From Brevibacillus panacihumi (GTDB lineage: Bacteria; Bacillota; Bacilli; Brevibacillales; Brevibacillaceae), in assembly GCF_003710985.1 (NCBI RefSeq), contig NZ_RHHT01000018.1:1-42423 (forward strand): a DNA stretch of 42,423 bases, given 5' to 3'. Positions 32,856-42,423 of this stretch are shown piece by piece. Positions within the stretch are counted from its first letter, which is position 1. Every line of letters begins with the position of its first letter. A program made the position numbers and the translations under genes. The notes below the pieces were generated by a model. It was not told the DNA's origin and did no database searches. It was given only the letters and a program-made list of their open reading frames with translations.

Positions 32856-34493
32856 ATGGACGTCAATCGTCGGCAATTTTTGACTTACCTGGGAGCGGGA
32901 ACAGCAGCATTGGCTTCGCTGGCTACAGGGATTCCAGCTTTGGCGGCGGGACCACTTTCCGGCAGAACAGCGGATCACTTGTTTGGATTGGAGACCAAAC
33001 CGAGCCATTTCAATCCGAAATTTTCGCCGATTCAACCTACGACCAAGGATGATGTTGTCTTGCCAAAAGGCTACACCTACGATGTCGTCGCTTCTTATGG
33101 CGATGTAATCAACCCTGCGGGCGATACGTTCGGCTTCAACAACGACTTTACTTGTTTTCTGCCGATCGACGGCAACCCCGAGCATGGCTTGCTGTGGGTG
33201 AACCATGAATACTTGGGCGAGCTGGAATACTACGTGAACGGCTACGACTATCTCGGCGCTGATGCAGAAGACAACAAGCGTACGCCTGAGCAAATCCAGA
33301 AGTACCTGTACGCTTTGGGTGGCTCGGTCATTGAAATCAAAAAACAGAACGGCAAATGGAAGCTCGTCTCTGATTCTACATACGGCAGACGTGTCAGCGG
33401 CTTGACCAAGCATGTGCTGACAGGACCTGCAGCGGGCATCGCCAAGGAGGTAACCGGGACCTTCGCCAACTGCTCCGGCGGCGTAACCTTGTGGAACACT
33501 ATCCTCTCCTGCGAGGAAAACTATATGGATGTCGTGGGAGATTGCAAGCTGGAGGATGCCAGACATTACGGCTGGGTGGTAGAAGTCGATCCGTTCGATC
33601 CCAAATCCACTCCGAAAAAGCATACGGCACTCGGTCGCTTCTCGCATGAAAATACGGCAATGGTCTTGGCCTCCACAGGACAGCTGGTCGTCTATATGGG
33701 GGATGACGCGCGAGACCAGTACGTGTACAAATACGTCTCCAAAGGAAAGTATGATCCCAAGGCTGGCAAGGCCAACTCCAGACTGCTGGAAGATGGCACC
33801 CTGTATGTCGCCAACTTTGGAAAAGGCACCTGGATTTCGCTGGATCTGGCTACCAATGAAGCATTGCAAAAGGCAGCCAAGGACGGAAAGCCTTTGTTTG
33901 CTTCCCAGGCAGATGTTCTGATCAATTGTCGCGACGCAGCGAAGGCAGTGGGTGCTACGCCGATGGATCGTCCAGAGGACCTGGAAGTCCACCCGATCGA
34001 TGGTTCCGTGTTTATCGCGCTGACAAACAACAGCAGCCACGGCAATTTTTACGGTCAAATCGTGCGTCTGTTCGAAAAAGACAATCAGCATGCCGGGGAA
34101 GAATTCACCTTTGAAATCTTCGCAACAGGTGGTCCGCAAAGCGGCTTCTCCGCACCGGACAACATGGCCTTTGACAGCGCCGGCAATCTGTGGGTCGTGA
34201 CAGACATCTCTTCTTCGTCCACCAATACGGGAATCTATCAGTCTTTTGGCAACAATGGTGTATTTTTCATTCCGACAGCGGGAGAGAATAAGGGTGTAGC
34301 CGTTCAATTCGCTTCTGGCCCGGTCGGTTCGGAAATGACGGGACCTTGGTTCACGCCGGATGAGAAAACCTTGTTCCTTGCAGTCCAGCATCCGGGAGAA
34401 AATCTCAAGTCATACGACAAGCCGACCAGTCACTGGCCCAAAGGCGGAAATCAAGTAGCTTTGCCTAGCGTGATCGCAATTAACGGGTTCTAG
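32856..34493 (+). CDS. phoX: PhoX-type (DUF839) phosphatase with Tat signal
   Basis: 545 residues. A twin-arginine signal peptide is clear: NRRQFLTYLGAG, then an Ala-rich hydrophobic stretch ending ALAAG (about residue 31). The mature part has PhoX features: FNNDFTCFLP, LLWVNHEYLGE, LSCEENYMD, GRFSHENTAMV, RPEDLEVHP and SAPDNMAFDSAGNLWVVTD. PhoX enzymes are Ca/Fe alkaline phosphatases that fold in the cytoplasm before export. The ATG chosen lies eight bases after GGGAG; an ATG six bases earlier is too close. tatA and tatC follow directly. Confidence 0.88.
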   Translation: MDVNRRQFLTYLGAGTAALASLATGIPALAAGPLSGRTADHLFGLETKPSHFNPKFSPIQPTTKDDVVLPKGYTYDVVASYGDVINPAGDTFGFNNDFTCFLPIDGNPEHGLLWVNHEYLGELEYYVNGYDYLGADAEDNKRTPEQIQKYLYALGGSVIEIKKQNGKWKLVSDSTYGRRVSGLTKHVLTGPAAGIAKEVTGTFANCSGGVTLWNTILSCEENYMDVVGDCKLEDARHYGWVVEVDPFDPKSTPKKHTALGRFSHENTAMVLASTGQLVVYMGDDARDQYVYKYVSKGKYDPKAGKANSRLLEDGTLYVANFGKGTWISLDLATNEALQKAAKDGKPLFASQADVLINCRDAAKAVGATPMDRPEDLEVHPIDGSVFIALTNNSSHGNFYGQIVRLFEKDNQHAGEEFTFEIFATGGPQSGFSAPDNMAFDSAGNLWVVTDISSSSTNTGIYQSFGNNGVFFIPTAGENKGVAVQFASGPVGSEMTGPWFTPDEKTLFLAVQHPGENLKSYDKPTSHWPKGGNQVALPSVIAINGF

Positions 34494-34511
34494 GAGGGAG
34501 TGTAGCAGAAG

Positions 34512-34715
34512 ATGTTGTCGAGTATCGGAATTCCTGGGCTCATCTTAATTCTGGTCATTGCGCTGGTCATTTTTGGACCCAGCAAGCTTCCAGAGATTGG
34601 CCGTGCCTTTGGCCGTACCTTGACCGAGTTTAAAACAGCGGCCAGGGATTTGACCAAAGACGATGATGCGGATTTGGCGAAAAACGGGGAGGAAACAACA
34701 AAACGTGTCAACTAG
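34512..34715 (+). CDS. tatA: Twin-arginine translocase TatA
   Basis: 67 residues. One membrane helix (about 5-21) is followed by the hinge [14 protein letters not shown] and a charged amphipathic and C-terminal region, the typical TatA layout. TatA oligomers form the conduit for folded proteins; in Gram-positives a single TatA-type protein can work with TatC. GGAGGGAG precedes the ATG. It overlaps tatC by 11 bases. Confidence 0.93.
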   Translation: MLSSIGIPGLILILVIALVIFGPSKLPEIGRAFGRTLTEFKTAARDLTKDDDADLAKNGEETTKRVN

Positions 34716-35433
34716 ACAGGAGATGCCTTTTTTGGAGCATCTGACCGATTTGCGCCGCCGCATCATGATAGTGCTGGCCACTTTTCTCGGCAGCCTGGTG
34801 CTTTGCTTCCTGTTTGTAGATGCCATCTATCAGGAGCTTGCGCGGCGTTCTGGTGAAAAACTGGCGATTTTGGGGCCCGGCGATATTTTGTCGATCTATG
34901 TCAAATTGGCAGCGGTAGGAGCGATTGCGGTGACGATCCCGGTCGCTGCCTACCAGATATGGAAATTCGTCGTACCGGCCTTGCGGGAGCGGGAGAAAAA
35001 GGTAGCCTTGATGTACATTCCCGCCCTCTTTATCCTTTTTTTGCTGGGCCTTTCCTTTGCGTATTTCATTTTGTTTCCGATGACGTATCAGTTCGTTCTG
35101 GGTCTGTCCAACGGCAATTTTGACCTGGTGATTACAGCCAATGACTACTTTACTTTCATGTTCCATCTCTGCCTGCCGTTTGCCCTGTTGTTCGAAATGC
35201 CTGTGATCGTGCTTTTTCTCAGCCATCTGGGCATCGTCAATCCGCATCGGCTGGCGAAAATGCGGAAGCCCGCCTATTTTATCCTCTGTGTGATATCCAT
35301 TACGATCACGCCGCCGGATTTGCTTTCCGATGTGCTCGTTATCGTGCCGCTGCTGTTTTTGTACGAATGTTCGATCGCCATCTCCCGCTTCATCCATCGC
35401 AAGCGCTCGGAGGAGACAGCGCTCACCCCGTAG
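34705..35433 (+). CDS. tatC: Twin-arginine translocase TatC
   Basis: 242 residues, six membrane helices. The N-terminus [14 protein letters not shown] and the first loop with the invariant Pro and Glu region ([10 protein letters not shown]) are TatC hallmarks; TatC reads the twin-arginine signal. The start is GTG behind GGGGAGG inside tatA; an internal ATG six codons later has its ribosome site touching the codon. With phoX and tatA it repeats the logic of phoD-tatAd-tatCd in B. subtilis. Confidence 0.94.
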   Translation: MSTRQEMPFLEHLTDLRRRIMIVLATFLGSLVLCFLFVDAIYQELARRSGEKLAILGPGDILSIYVKLAAVGAIAVTIPVAAYQIWKFVVPALREREKKVALMYIPALFILFLLGLSFAYFILFPMTYQFVLGLSNGNFDLVITANDYFTFMFHLCLPFALLFEMPVIVLFLSHLGIVNPHRLAKMRKPAYFILCVISITITPPDLLSDVLVIVPLLFLYECSIAISRFIHRKRSEETALTP

Positions 35434-35480
35434 AATGTATGATATGATGGATGTATTGATCATATCGGGAGAGAACGAAC

Positions 35481-36326
35481 ATGTATGTCTATGTAAACGG
35501 ATCTATCTGCCCTGCTCATGAAGCCGTGGTTTCCGTAATGGACCACGGTTTTTTATACGGAATTGGCTTGTTTGAGACGATGCGCGTGTACGACCGCCAA
35601 CTGTTTTTGTGGGACCAGCACTACGCCCGGCTGCAATCCGGGCTTTTGGCGTTGCGGATTTCGGCGCCATGGACCTCGGACGAGCTCGCGCAGGCTGTTT
35701 TGCAGACCGTAGCTGCCAACGGACTTTCTGATGCCTATGTTCGCCTGAGTGTGACGGCGGGGGAGGAGGGAGTCGGATTGGTAGCGGAGGGCTACGAGCG
35801 TCCTTCCTTGTTTATCTTCGTCAAGCCTGTTGCGGCCTTGGCCATCCCCCCTGCACCCAAAAAATTGCTGACTCTAACGCTCGCGCGACAGACCGCGGAA
35901 GGGCATCAGCGATTCAAATCCCACAACTATTTGAATAACGCCTTGGCCAAGCAGGAGCTGGGACCGCGCGCAGATGCGGAAGGGTTGTTTTTGACTGCAG
36001 ATGGGTATGTGGCAGAAGGAATCGTCAGCAATCTCTTTTGGGTAAAGAACAGCTCTCTCTACACTCCTTCGCTTGATACGGGAATTTTGGGCGGTGTCAC
36101 CAGGCAGCATGTGTTGGAGCTGGCGCATAAGCTCAGCATGCCTGTGGAGCAAGGCAAATACCGCTTGGAAGAATTGTTGGGAGCCGAGGAAGTATTTCTG
36201 ACCAATTCTGTGCAGGAGATTGTTCCTGTCAGTGAAATAGATGGAAATAAAGTTCCGGTTTGCTATGGGGAGCACACAAGCAAACTGCACCGCGCCTATC
36301 GTGAGTCTGTAGCGGGCAACGGCTGA
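35481..36326 (+). CDS. pabC: Aminodeoxychorismate lyase
   Basis: 281 residues, class IV PLP aminotransferase fold. Lys146 in FKSHNYLNN is the PLP lysine, and EGIVSNLFWVK with FLTNSVQEIVPV are family motifs. It releases pyruvate from aminodeoxychorismate to give p-aminobenzoate. GGGAGAG precedes the ATG. An extended -10 (TG, one base, TATGAT at 35443-35448) without a -35 may give a local promoter, since the gene is cut off from pabA by the phoX-tat cassette. Confidence 0.9.
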   Translation: MYVYVNGSICPAHEAVVSVMDHGFLYGIGLFETMRVYDRQLFLWDQHYARLQSGLLALRISAPWTSDELAQAVLQTVAANGLSDAYVRLSVTAGEEGVGLVAEGYERPSLFIFVKPVAALAIPPAPKKLLTLTLARQTAEGHQRFKSHNYLNNALAKQELGPRADAEGLFLTADGYVAEGIVSNLFWVKNSSLYTPSLDTGILGGVTRQHVLELAHKLSMPVEQGKYRLEELLGAEEVFLTNSVQEIVPVSEIDGNKVPVCYGEHTSKLHRAYRESVAGNG

Positions 36327-36380
36327 CTTATGGTATGCTACTAATCAACATGCCAAGACGGTAAAGGGAGTAATAGAAAG

Positions 36381-37568
36381 ATGAAGTACAATCCATTCCT
36401 GATCCAGGCCCAGCACAGGGAACGTGTATCAGAGCTGTCCAAACGCGGAATTGTTTCTCCCCTAGCGGAGCAGTTGGCTCAATATGGTGAGAATATGCTG
36501 ATCCATTTGGAGGGCCTCACGTGGGAAGAGGCTCATTTTTTGCGTCAAACCATGCAAGCATGCGGAGGAGAAGCCATTTTTTCGGGTCATCCCGGAGATG
36601 AGCTGGAAGCCTTGCTTTTGGCTACGCGTTCTCAGTTGGAGCTGGCGCTGCAACGCTTGTCCAACGAGGAGCACAGGATGTATGCGGCAGCGGAGGAGAT
36701 ACGGGAAGCCTTGGCTATGCGCGAACAGCTGGACCGACGCCGCAGGCTGGTATGCGGTCCTCATGTGCTGCCCTTGGGCGAGCGTACGCTGGTGATGGGG
36801 ATTTTGAATGTCACGCCGGACTCCTTCTCGGACGGTGGACGGTATATAGATTTGGATCAGGCGGTCGCGCAGGCCCGCCATATGGTTGAGGCGGGTGCCG
36901 ATCTGATTGACATAGGCGGCGAATCGACGCGTCCCGGATCGGAGCCAGTAGATGCGGCAGAGGAGTTGGATCGGGTACTGCCAATTATTCGCGCCCTGTC
37001 AGCCGAGCTTCAGGTGCCGCTCTCGATTGACACCTATAAAGCAGAAGTGGCGGATCGGGCGGTACAAGCAGGCGCACATATTATCAATGACATCTGGGGA
37101 GCAAAACGGGACAAGCGCATGGCGGAGGTAGCCGCACGCCACCAGGTGCCGATTATTTTGATGCACAATCGGGAAGACCGGAACTATCAGCACTTCTTCG
37201 CCAATTTTGTCAAAGACTTGCGTGAATCCGTACAGATTGCGCTCCAGGCAGGGGTGCGCCATGACCAGATCATCCTGGACCCTGGCATCGGATTCGCCAA
37301 ATCTCTGGAACAAAACCTGGAGACGATGAGAAGGCTGGACGATCTGGTCGGACTTGGTTTTCCTGTCTTGTTGGCGACCTCGCGAAAATCAATGATCGGA
37401 CATGTCCTGGATCTTCCAGTGGACGAGCGAATGGAAGGAACGGCAGCGACGGTGGCGCTGGGCGTCGCAAAAGGATGCCACATGGTCCGGGTTCATGACG
37501 TCAAAGAAATGAAGCGTGTGACCACGATGATGGATGCAATGGTCAAGGGAGGCGTACACGTTGGATAA
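36381..37568 (+). CDS. folP: Dihydropteroate synthase, long form
   Basis: 395 residues; the DHPS barrel (about 135-395) has GILNVTPDSFSDGG, DIGGESTRPGSE, SIDTYKAEVA, NDIWGAK, DPGIGFAKS and ATSRKS. It joins p-aminobenzoate to the pterin diphosphate. An N-terminal extension of about 125 residues is absent from the 285-residue B. subtilis Sul; it contains LTWEEAHFLRQTMQACGGEA, which resembles the extension I recall from long clostridial DHPS proteins, and a charged coiled stretch. Its role is unknown to me. It overlaps folB. Confidence 0.93.
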   Translation: MKYNPFLIQAQHRERVSELSKRGIVSPLAEQLAQYGENMLIHLEGLTWEEAHFLRQTMQACGGEAIFSGHPGDELEALLLATRSQLELALQRLSNEEHRMYAAAEEIREALAMREQLDRRRRLVCGPHVLPLGERTLVMGILNVTPDSFSDGGRYIDLDQAVAQARHMVEAGADLIDIGGESTRPGSEPVDAAEELDRVLPIIRALSAELQVPLSIDTYKAEVADRAVQAGAHIINDIWGAKRDKRMAEVAARHQVPIILMHNREDRNYQHFFANFVKDLRESVQIALQAGVRHDQIILDPGIGFAKSLEQNLETMRRLDDLVGLGFPVLLATSRKSMIGHVLDLPVDERMEGTAATVALGVAKGCHMVRVHDVKEMKRVTTMMDAMVKGGVHVG

Positions 37569-37929
37569 AATCTACTTCAGCGGCATGTCATTTTACGGAT
37601 ACCACGGTGTTTTTGCAGCGGAGGCAGAGCTGGGACAACGTTTTTATGTCGATCTTGCGCTTTCGGTAGATCTGTCCAAGGCGGGGGCAAGTGATGACCT
37701 GAATGATACGATCAATTACGCGGAGATCTTTTCCAGCGTTCAGCAGATTGTGGAGGGGCAGCGATTCAAGCTGGTAGAGGCTTTGACTGCGAATATTGCG
37801 GAAAAGCTCCTGCGCCAGTTTCCGCTGGCAGAAGTAAAAGTGAAGGTTACGAAGCCGAACCCGCCGATTAACGGGCATTATGATTCGGTAGCCATCGAGA
37901 TGACGCGCAAAAGAGAGGATTTTCGCTGA
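37561..37929 (+). CDS. folB: Dihydroneopterin aldolase
   Basis: 122 residues, the normal family length. Motifs are FYGYHGVFAAEAELGQRFYVDL and the C-terminal KPNPPINGHYDSVAIEM. It converts dihydroneopterin to hydroxymethyl-dihydropterin. The start is TTG, eight bases after GGGAGG and inside the end of folP. The in-frame ATG at 37534 lies deeper in folP without a ribosome site. Confidence 0.93.
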   Translation: MDKIYFSGMSFYGYHGVFAAEAELGQRFYVDLALSVDLSKAGASDDLNDTINYAEIFSSVQQIVEGQRFKLVEALTANIAEKLLRQFPLAEVKVKVTKPNPPINGHYDSVAIEMTRKREDFR

Positions 37930-38459
37930 TGACAGTTCGCGCTTACCTGGCGCTTGGGTCCAATCTCGGAGATCGTGCGGACCATCTGCAACAAGCGATT
38001 GCCCGGTTGGATGCACACCCGGGGATTCGCGTATTGCAGATTTCGGATGTGTACGAGACCGATCCGGTCGGTTATGTGGATCAAGACGCTTTCCTGAATA
38101 TGGTCATCGCCGTGCAAACAGAGCAGTCTGCTGAGGAATTGTTGACCACCGCACTCTCCGTGGAGCAGGAGCTGGGCCGTGTACGCACCATCCGCTGGGG
38201 CCCGCGTACGATTGATATTGACCTGTTGCTCTACGGGGAGAGCAGCATTTCTCTGGAGCATTTGCGCATCCCCCACCCAGAGCTGACAAAACGGGCTTTT
38301 GTGCTCGTACCATTGAATGACGTCTGGAAGGGCGGGGCTCTGCCGATTTTCAATCAGACGATTTCTCATTATCTTTCATATTTGTCGGAGGATCAGAAGG
38401 GGGTACGAAAGTGGGGAACAATCGACTGGGAAACCGAATCCGGTCCTTCCGAAAATTAA
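37929..38459 (+). CDS. folK: HPPK (pterin pyrophosphokinase)
   Basis: 176 residues. Motifs are ALGSNLGDR, VYETDPVGYVDQDAFLNMV and RWGPRTIDIDLLLYG with the magnesium-binding aspartates. It activates hydroxymethyl-dihydropterin for FolP. It starts on the folB stop (TGATG). The downstream HTH gene begins inside its last 49 bases. Confidence 0.94.
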   Translation: MTVRAYLALGSNLGDRADHLQQAIARLDAHPGIRVLQISDVYETDPVGYVDQDAFLNMVIAVQTEQSAEELLTTALSVEQELGRVRTIRWGPRTIDIDLLLYGESSISLEHLRIPHPELTKRAFVLVPLNDVWKGGALPIFNQTISHYLSYLSEDQKGVRKWGTIDWETESGPSEN

Positions 38460-38623
38460 AAGGGTATACGCAGCAAGGACTGGCGGAAAAGCTGGGAGTG
38501 TCGCTCTCCTTTGTAGGGTCGTTGGAGCGTGGAACCCGAGTCCCGACGGAGCCAGTTCTGCGGAAGATCGCCAGTACTTTACAAATCGATGTAGAAGAAT
38601 TATGTGATATAAATAATGCATGA
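38411..38623 (+). CDS. yazB: Small Xre-family HTH protein (YazB type)
   Basis: 70 residues, almost entirely one Cro/C1 helix-turn-helix: IRSFRKLKGYTQQGLAEKLGVSLSFVGSLERG. The position between folK and dusB equals yazB of B. subtilis. Target unknown. The GTG has GGGGG seven bases upstream, within folK. Confidence 0.88.
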   Translation: MGNNRLGNRIRSFRKLKGYTQQGLAEKLGVSLSFVGSLERGTRVPTEPVLRKIASTLQIDVEELCDINNA

Positions 38624-38700
38624 TGGAATGGATGGGCTATTCCCTCTCCAGGCAACCGCTCGCATGCGGCGGGTGATTTTGCAGATAGGAGGTTTTATAG

Positions 38701-39729
38701 ATGAAAATCGGTAACATCGAATTAAAAAACAACGTGGTTTTGGCGCCGATGGCAGGGGTCTGCAACCCGGCTTTTCGCTTGATTGCCAAAGAATTTGGCA
38801 CGGGCTTGGTCTGCGCTGAAATGGTGAGTGACAAAGGAATCGTACACGGCAACAAGAAGACCATGGACATGTTATACGTGGATGAACGGGAAAAACCGCT
38901 CAGCTTGCAAATTTTTGGCGGCGACAGGGAGACCCTCGTACAGGCCGCGAAATATGTCGATCAGCATACCAATGCCGACATTATCGACATCAATATGGGG
39001 TGTCCTGTGCCGAAAATTACGAGCTGCGATGCGGGAGCGCGTCTATTGCTGGACCCGAACAAGATTTATGAGGTCGTATCGGCTGTCGTCGATGCCGTTG
39101 AAAAGCCTGTCACGGTGAAGATGAGACTGGGCTGGGACGAAGAGCATCTGTATGTGTTGGATAATGCGCGAGCTGTAGAAAGAGCCGGTGCCAAGGCGGT
39201 TGCCATTCACGGACGCACGCGTGTGCAAATGTACAAGGGACATGCAGACTGGAGCTGGATCGGCAAGGTCAAGGAAGCTGTCTCCATACCGGTGATCGGG
39301 AACGGGGATGTCGCCACGCCCGAGGATGCGCGTCGCATGCTTGATACCACCGGCTGCGACGGGGTCATGATCGGACGTGCAGCATTGGGCAATCCGTGGA
39401 TGCTGTACCGGACGATTCAGTACCTGACTACGGGAGAATTGCCGGGTGAGCCTTCTGTACGGGAAAAAATGGACATTTGCCTGTTGCATGCGGAACGTTT
39501 GATTGCCTTGAAGGGGCCGCGCGTAGGCGTGTTGGAAATGCGCAAGCACGCAGCCTGGTATTTGAAAGGCTTGAGGGGCGCTACGCATACCAAGAATTTG
39601 ATTAATGCAGTGGAGACGGAAGAGGAACTCCGTCGGATTATCAATGATTATGTCGAATGGGTGGAAAACTACGCGGATGATGCGGAGGAACCCCTGGAAT
39701 CAGCCCGAGAAGAGGCAATTCGCTACTAA
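38701..39729 (+). CDS. dusB: tRNA-dihydrouridine synthase
   Basis: 342 residues, an FMN-dependent TIM barrel that reduces uridines in tRNA. The N-terminus has [18 protein letters not shown], the catalytic Cys is in [10 protein letters not shown], and [16 protein letters not shown] and [11 protein letters not shown] contact FMN. AGGAGG precedes the ATG. Positional equivalent of B. subtilis dusB (yacF). Confidence 0.94.
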   Translation: MKIGNIELKNNVVLAPMAGVCNPAFRLIAKEFGTGLVCAEMVSDKGIVHGNKKTMDMLYVDEREKPLSLQIFGGDRETLVQAAKYVDQHTNADIIDINMGCPVPKITSCDAGARLLLDPNKIYEVVSAVVDAVEKPVTVKMRLGWDEEHLYVLDNARAVERAGAKAVAIHGRTRVQMYKGHADWSWIGKVKEAVSIPVIGNGDVATPEDARRMLDTTGCDGVMIGRAALGNPWMLYRTIQYLTTGELPGEPSVREKMDICLLHAERLIALKGPRVGVLEMRKHAAWYLKGLRGATHTKNLINAVETEEELRRIINDYVEWVENYADDAEEPLESAREEAIRY

Positions 39730-39739
39730 CACCCAGACA

Positions 39740-39768
39740 TTGACAAGGGTTCCTTCATATCCTATAAT
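39740..39768 (+). promoter_or_regulatory. Consensus sigma-A promoter upstream of greA
   Basis: TTGACA, 17 bp, TATAAT, with no mismatch. It starts just after the dusB stop; transcription should begin near 39775. Confidence 0.88.
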
Positions 39769-39790
39769 ATGCCGTAATATCGGGAACCGA

Positions 39791-39815
39791 GCTGCCAGTT
39801 CAACCTGGCAGCTTT
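39791..39815 (+). other. Hairpin in the greA leader, possible attenuator
   Basis: GCTGCCAG pairs perfectly with CTGGCAGC around six bases, followed by only three T. It lies about 16 bases after the predicted start site of the consensus promoter. It may end dusB transcripts or limit the new transcript. Confidence 0.45.
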
Positions 39816-39850
39816 ACCTATGAATCCTCAAGAGAGTTAGCATTCGACTG

Positions 39851-39856
39851 TATAAT
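39851..39856 (+). promoter_or_regulatory. Possible second greA -10 element
   Basis: A perfect TATAAT downstream of the hairpin, but no acceptable -35 at 16-18 bp. Confidence 0.3.
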
Positions 39857-39934
39857 GCATAAAACAACTACATATAATCATTCGTACTTTAACCCAGCAC
39901 GAATGGAATTATCTATAAACGGGGGAATTGAGTC

Positions 39935-40411
39935 ATGTCTGAAAAAGAAGTGATCTTGACACCAGAAGGGTTAGCAAAGCTAGAACAAGAGCTTGAAGAT
40001 TTGAAAACGGTTAAACGCAAAGAAGTGGCTGCACGGATTAAAGAAGCGATCAGCTTTGGCGATATCAGTGAGAACTCTGAATACGAGGAAGCGAAAAACG
40101 AACAGGCTTTTATCGAGGGACGTATTCTTACACTGGAGAAAATGCTTCGCAACGCACGAATCATCACCAATGAGGACGTAGACACTGGTGTGGTTAGCGT
40201 AGGCTCCAAAGTAAGATTGAAAGATCTGGAGTTTGGCGATATTGTGGATTATACAATCGTAGGATCTGCTGAATCTGACCCGATGAACAACAAGATTTCC
40301 AACGAGTCTCCAGTAGGGCAAGCACTTTTGGGCAAGGCAAAGGGCGCTGTAGTGGATGTGCAAGTCCCGGCTGGCGTGATTCAGTACGAAATTCTCGATA
40401 TCTCCCTGTAA
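39935..40411 (+). CDS. greA: Transcription elongation factor GreA
   Basis: 158 residues, standard length. The N-terminal coiled coil carries the acidic tip ([22 protein letters not shown]) that reaches into the RNA polymerase secondary channel to help rescue backtracked complexes. The C-terminal FKBP-like domain has [24 protein letters not shown]. In B. subtilis greA is not between dusB and lysS. GGGGG precedes the ATG. Confidence 0.95.
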   Translation: MSEKEVILTPEGLAKLEQELEDLKTVKRKEVAARIKEAISFGDISENSEYEEAKNEQAFIEGRILTLEKMLRNARIITNEDVDTGVVSVGSKVRLKDLEFGDIVDYTIVGSAESDPMNNKISNESPVGQALLGKAKGAVVDVQVPAGVIQYEILDISL

Positions 40412-40424
40412 GCAGGACTTCCAT

Positions 40425-40451
40425 GGCGTACCTTTTTTATAAAGGTACGCC
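40425..40451 (+). other. Strong hairpin between greA and lysS
   Basis: GGCGTACCTTT pairs with AAAGGTACGCC (11 bp, 5-base loop). No T run follows on either strand, so intrinsic termination is unlikely; RNA processing or partial pausing is possible. Confidence 0.5.
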
Positions 40452-40512
40452 GTATCGCTATTTAACCCGTCTGCCCAAATTTACTAATTCAGGCATCTTT
40501 TAAGAGGAGTGA

Positions 40513-42042
<1,530 letters not shown>

Positions 42043-42074
42043 ATGAAAAGAAGAATCATGAATGATGCTGATAG

Positions 42075-42115
42075 AAAGCCGCTTGAATTTTTTTAAGCGG
42101 CTTTTAATTTTTTTA
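42075..42115 (+). terminator. Terminator after lysS
   Basis: AAAGCCGCTT pairs with AAGCGGCTTT around a T-rich loop; TTAATTTTTTT follows. Confidence 0.88.
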
Positions 42116-42116
42116 C

Positions 42117-42145
42117 TTGCATTGAATTTGTATACGTGATATATT
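42117..42145 (+). promoter_or_regulatory. rRNA promoter P1
   Basis: TTGCAT, 17 bp, TATATT with an extended TG. It lies in the 318-base gap between lysS and 16S, which holds only the lysS terminator, two promoters and the rRNA leader. Confidence 0.7.
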
Positions 42146-42233
42146 ATTTCTTGCTCGCCGATGACGAGGTTGTTCGCGTCAGATGGTTGAGTGATCGAGA
42201 GAATGCTGAATATATAGCTTTGAAAAAAAGGTG

Positions 42234-42262
42234 TTGACAGCACAGTGGTCGCGTGATATTAT
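42234..42262 (+). promoter_or_regulatory. rRNA promoter P2
   Basis: TTGACA, 17 bp, TATTAT with an extended TG. It is the stronger of the tandem pair and lies about 100 bases before the mature 16S end. Confidence 0.9.
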
Positions 42263-42280
42263 TAAGAGGTTGTTGTGAAA

Positions 42281-42298
42281 ATGCTCTTTGAAAACTGA
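42281..42298 (+). promoter_or_regulatory. rRNA leader boxA-like antitermination element
   Basis: TGCTCTTTGAAAACTGAA is the conserved leader element of Bacillus-type rRNA operons; its TGCTCTTT part matches the boxA recognised by NusB and S10. Confidence 0.7.
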
Positions 42299-42359
42299 AC
42301 AGCGAAAGCGTTGATGAGTCTATCATTAATGATTTGCCAGCTTTGAACCAGAAACAAAC

Positions 42360-42423
42360 TTTATTGGAGAGTTTGATCCTGGCTCAGGACGAACGCTGGC
42401 GGCGTGCCTAATACATGCAAGTC
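42360..42423 (+). rRNA. 16S ribosomal RNA, 5' end (runs off the window)
   Basis: From TTTATTGGAGAGTTTGATCC onward the sequence is the universal 16S 5' end, including the 27F primer region and the TAATACATGCAAGTC stretch. Only the first 64 bases are inside the window. Confidence 0.98.

Noticed and set aside
32769..34391. Long open frame (540 codons) on the minus strand opposite phoX
   Set aside because: It mirrors the whole of phoX, has no ribosome site and reads as low-complexity composition. phoX on the plus strand has clear family motifs.

Overview
The window is chromosomal DNA from a Firmicute, most likely Brevibacillus or a close relative in Paenibacillaceae. Three things point there. 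The gene order hslO-yacD-cysK-pabB-pabA-...-pabC-folP-folB-folK-yazB-dusB-...-lysS-rRNA matches the Bacillus subtilis chromosome. The dpp/ykf murein-peptide operon is Bacillus-type. Ribosome binding sites are strong AGGAGG-type, with many GTG and TTG starts. The genus is inferred; the phylum is well supported.

Bases 1-17400 are dominated by two neighbouring Tad-type (type IVb pilus) loci. Locus I (212-7351) is a complete compact Tad operon: CpaB, CpaE/TadZ, CpaF ATPase, TadB, TadC, a Flp pilin, an A24 prepilin peptidase and two TadE/TadF-like pseudopilins. Two unrecognised genes follow, one behind a 28-bp near-palindrome. Locus II (8592-17392) repeats the core order CpaB-CpaE-CpaF-TadB-TadC in strongly diverged form. 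It adds an unrecognised first gene and an extra degenerate ParA-like protein. Instead of Flp and prepilin peptidase it has seven short proteins, each with one N-terminal membrane segment. Three of these are 47-50 residues long. I see no secretin, consistent with a Gram-positive envelope. Locus II is the best candidate for an undescribed machine.

Bases 17400-25820 hold a DUF3870 gene with a possibly structured leader, then a peptide transport and murein-peptide recycling operon: DppBCD, the lipoprotein DppE, the L-Ala-D/L-Glu epimerase YkfB, the NlpC/P60 endopeptidase YkfC and the ATPase YkfD. A solitary RpoD-like sigma factor follows, with a repeat-containing leader.

Bases 27100-42423 are the conserved housekeeping segment: Hsp33, a PrsA-like foldase, cysteine synthase, the p-aminobenzoate and folate genes, an HTH protein, DusB, GreA, LysS, and the 5' end of a 16S rRNA gene behind tandem promoters. 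Between pabA and pabC lies a cassette that includes a YmaF-like gene on the minus strand and a Tat-exported PhoX-type phosphatase followed by tatA and tatC. Upstream of phoX are three hexamers spaced 11 bp apart that match a PhoP box. The cassette therefore looks like a phosphate-starvation unit that carries its own exporter.

No CRISPR array, insertion sequence, tRNA or phage gene was seen.
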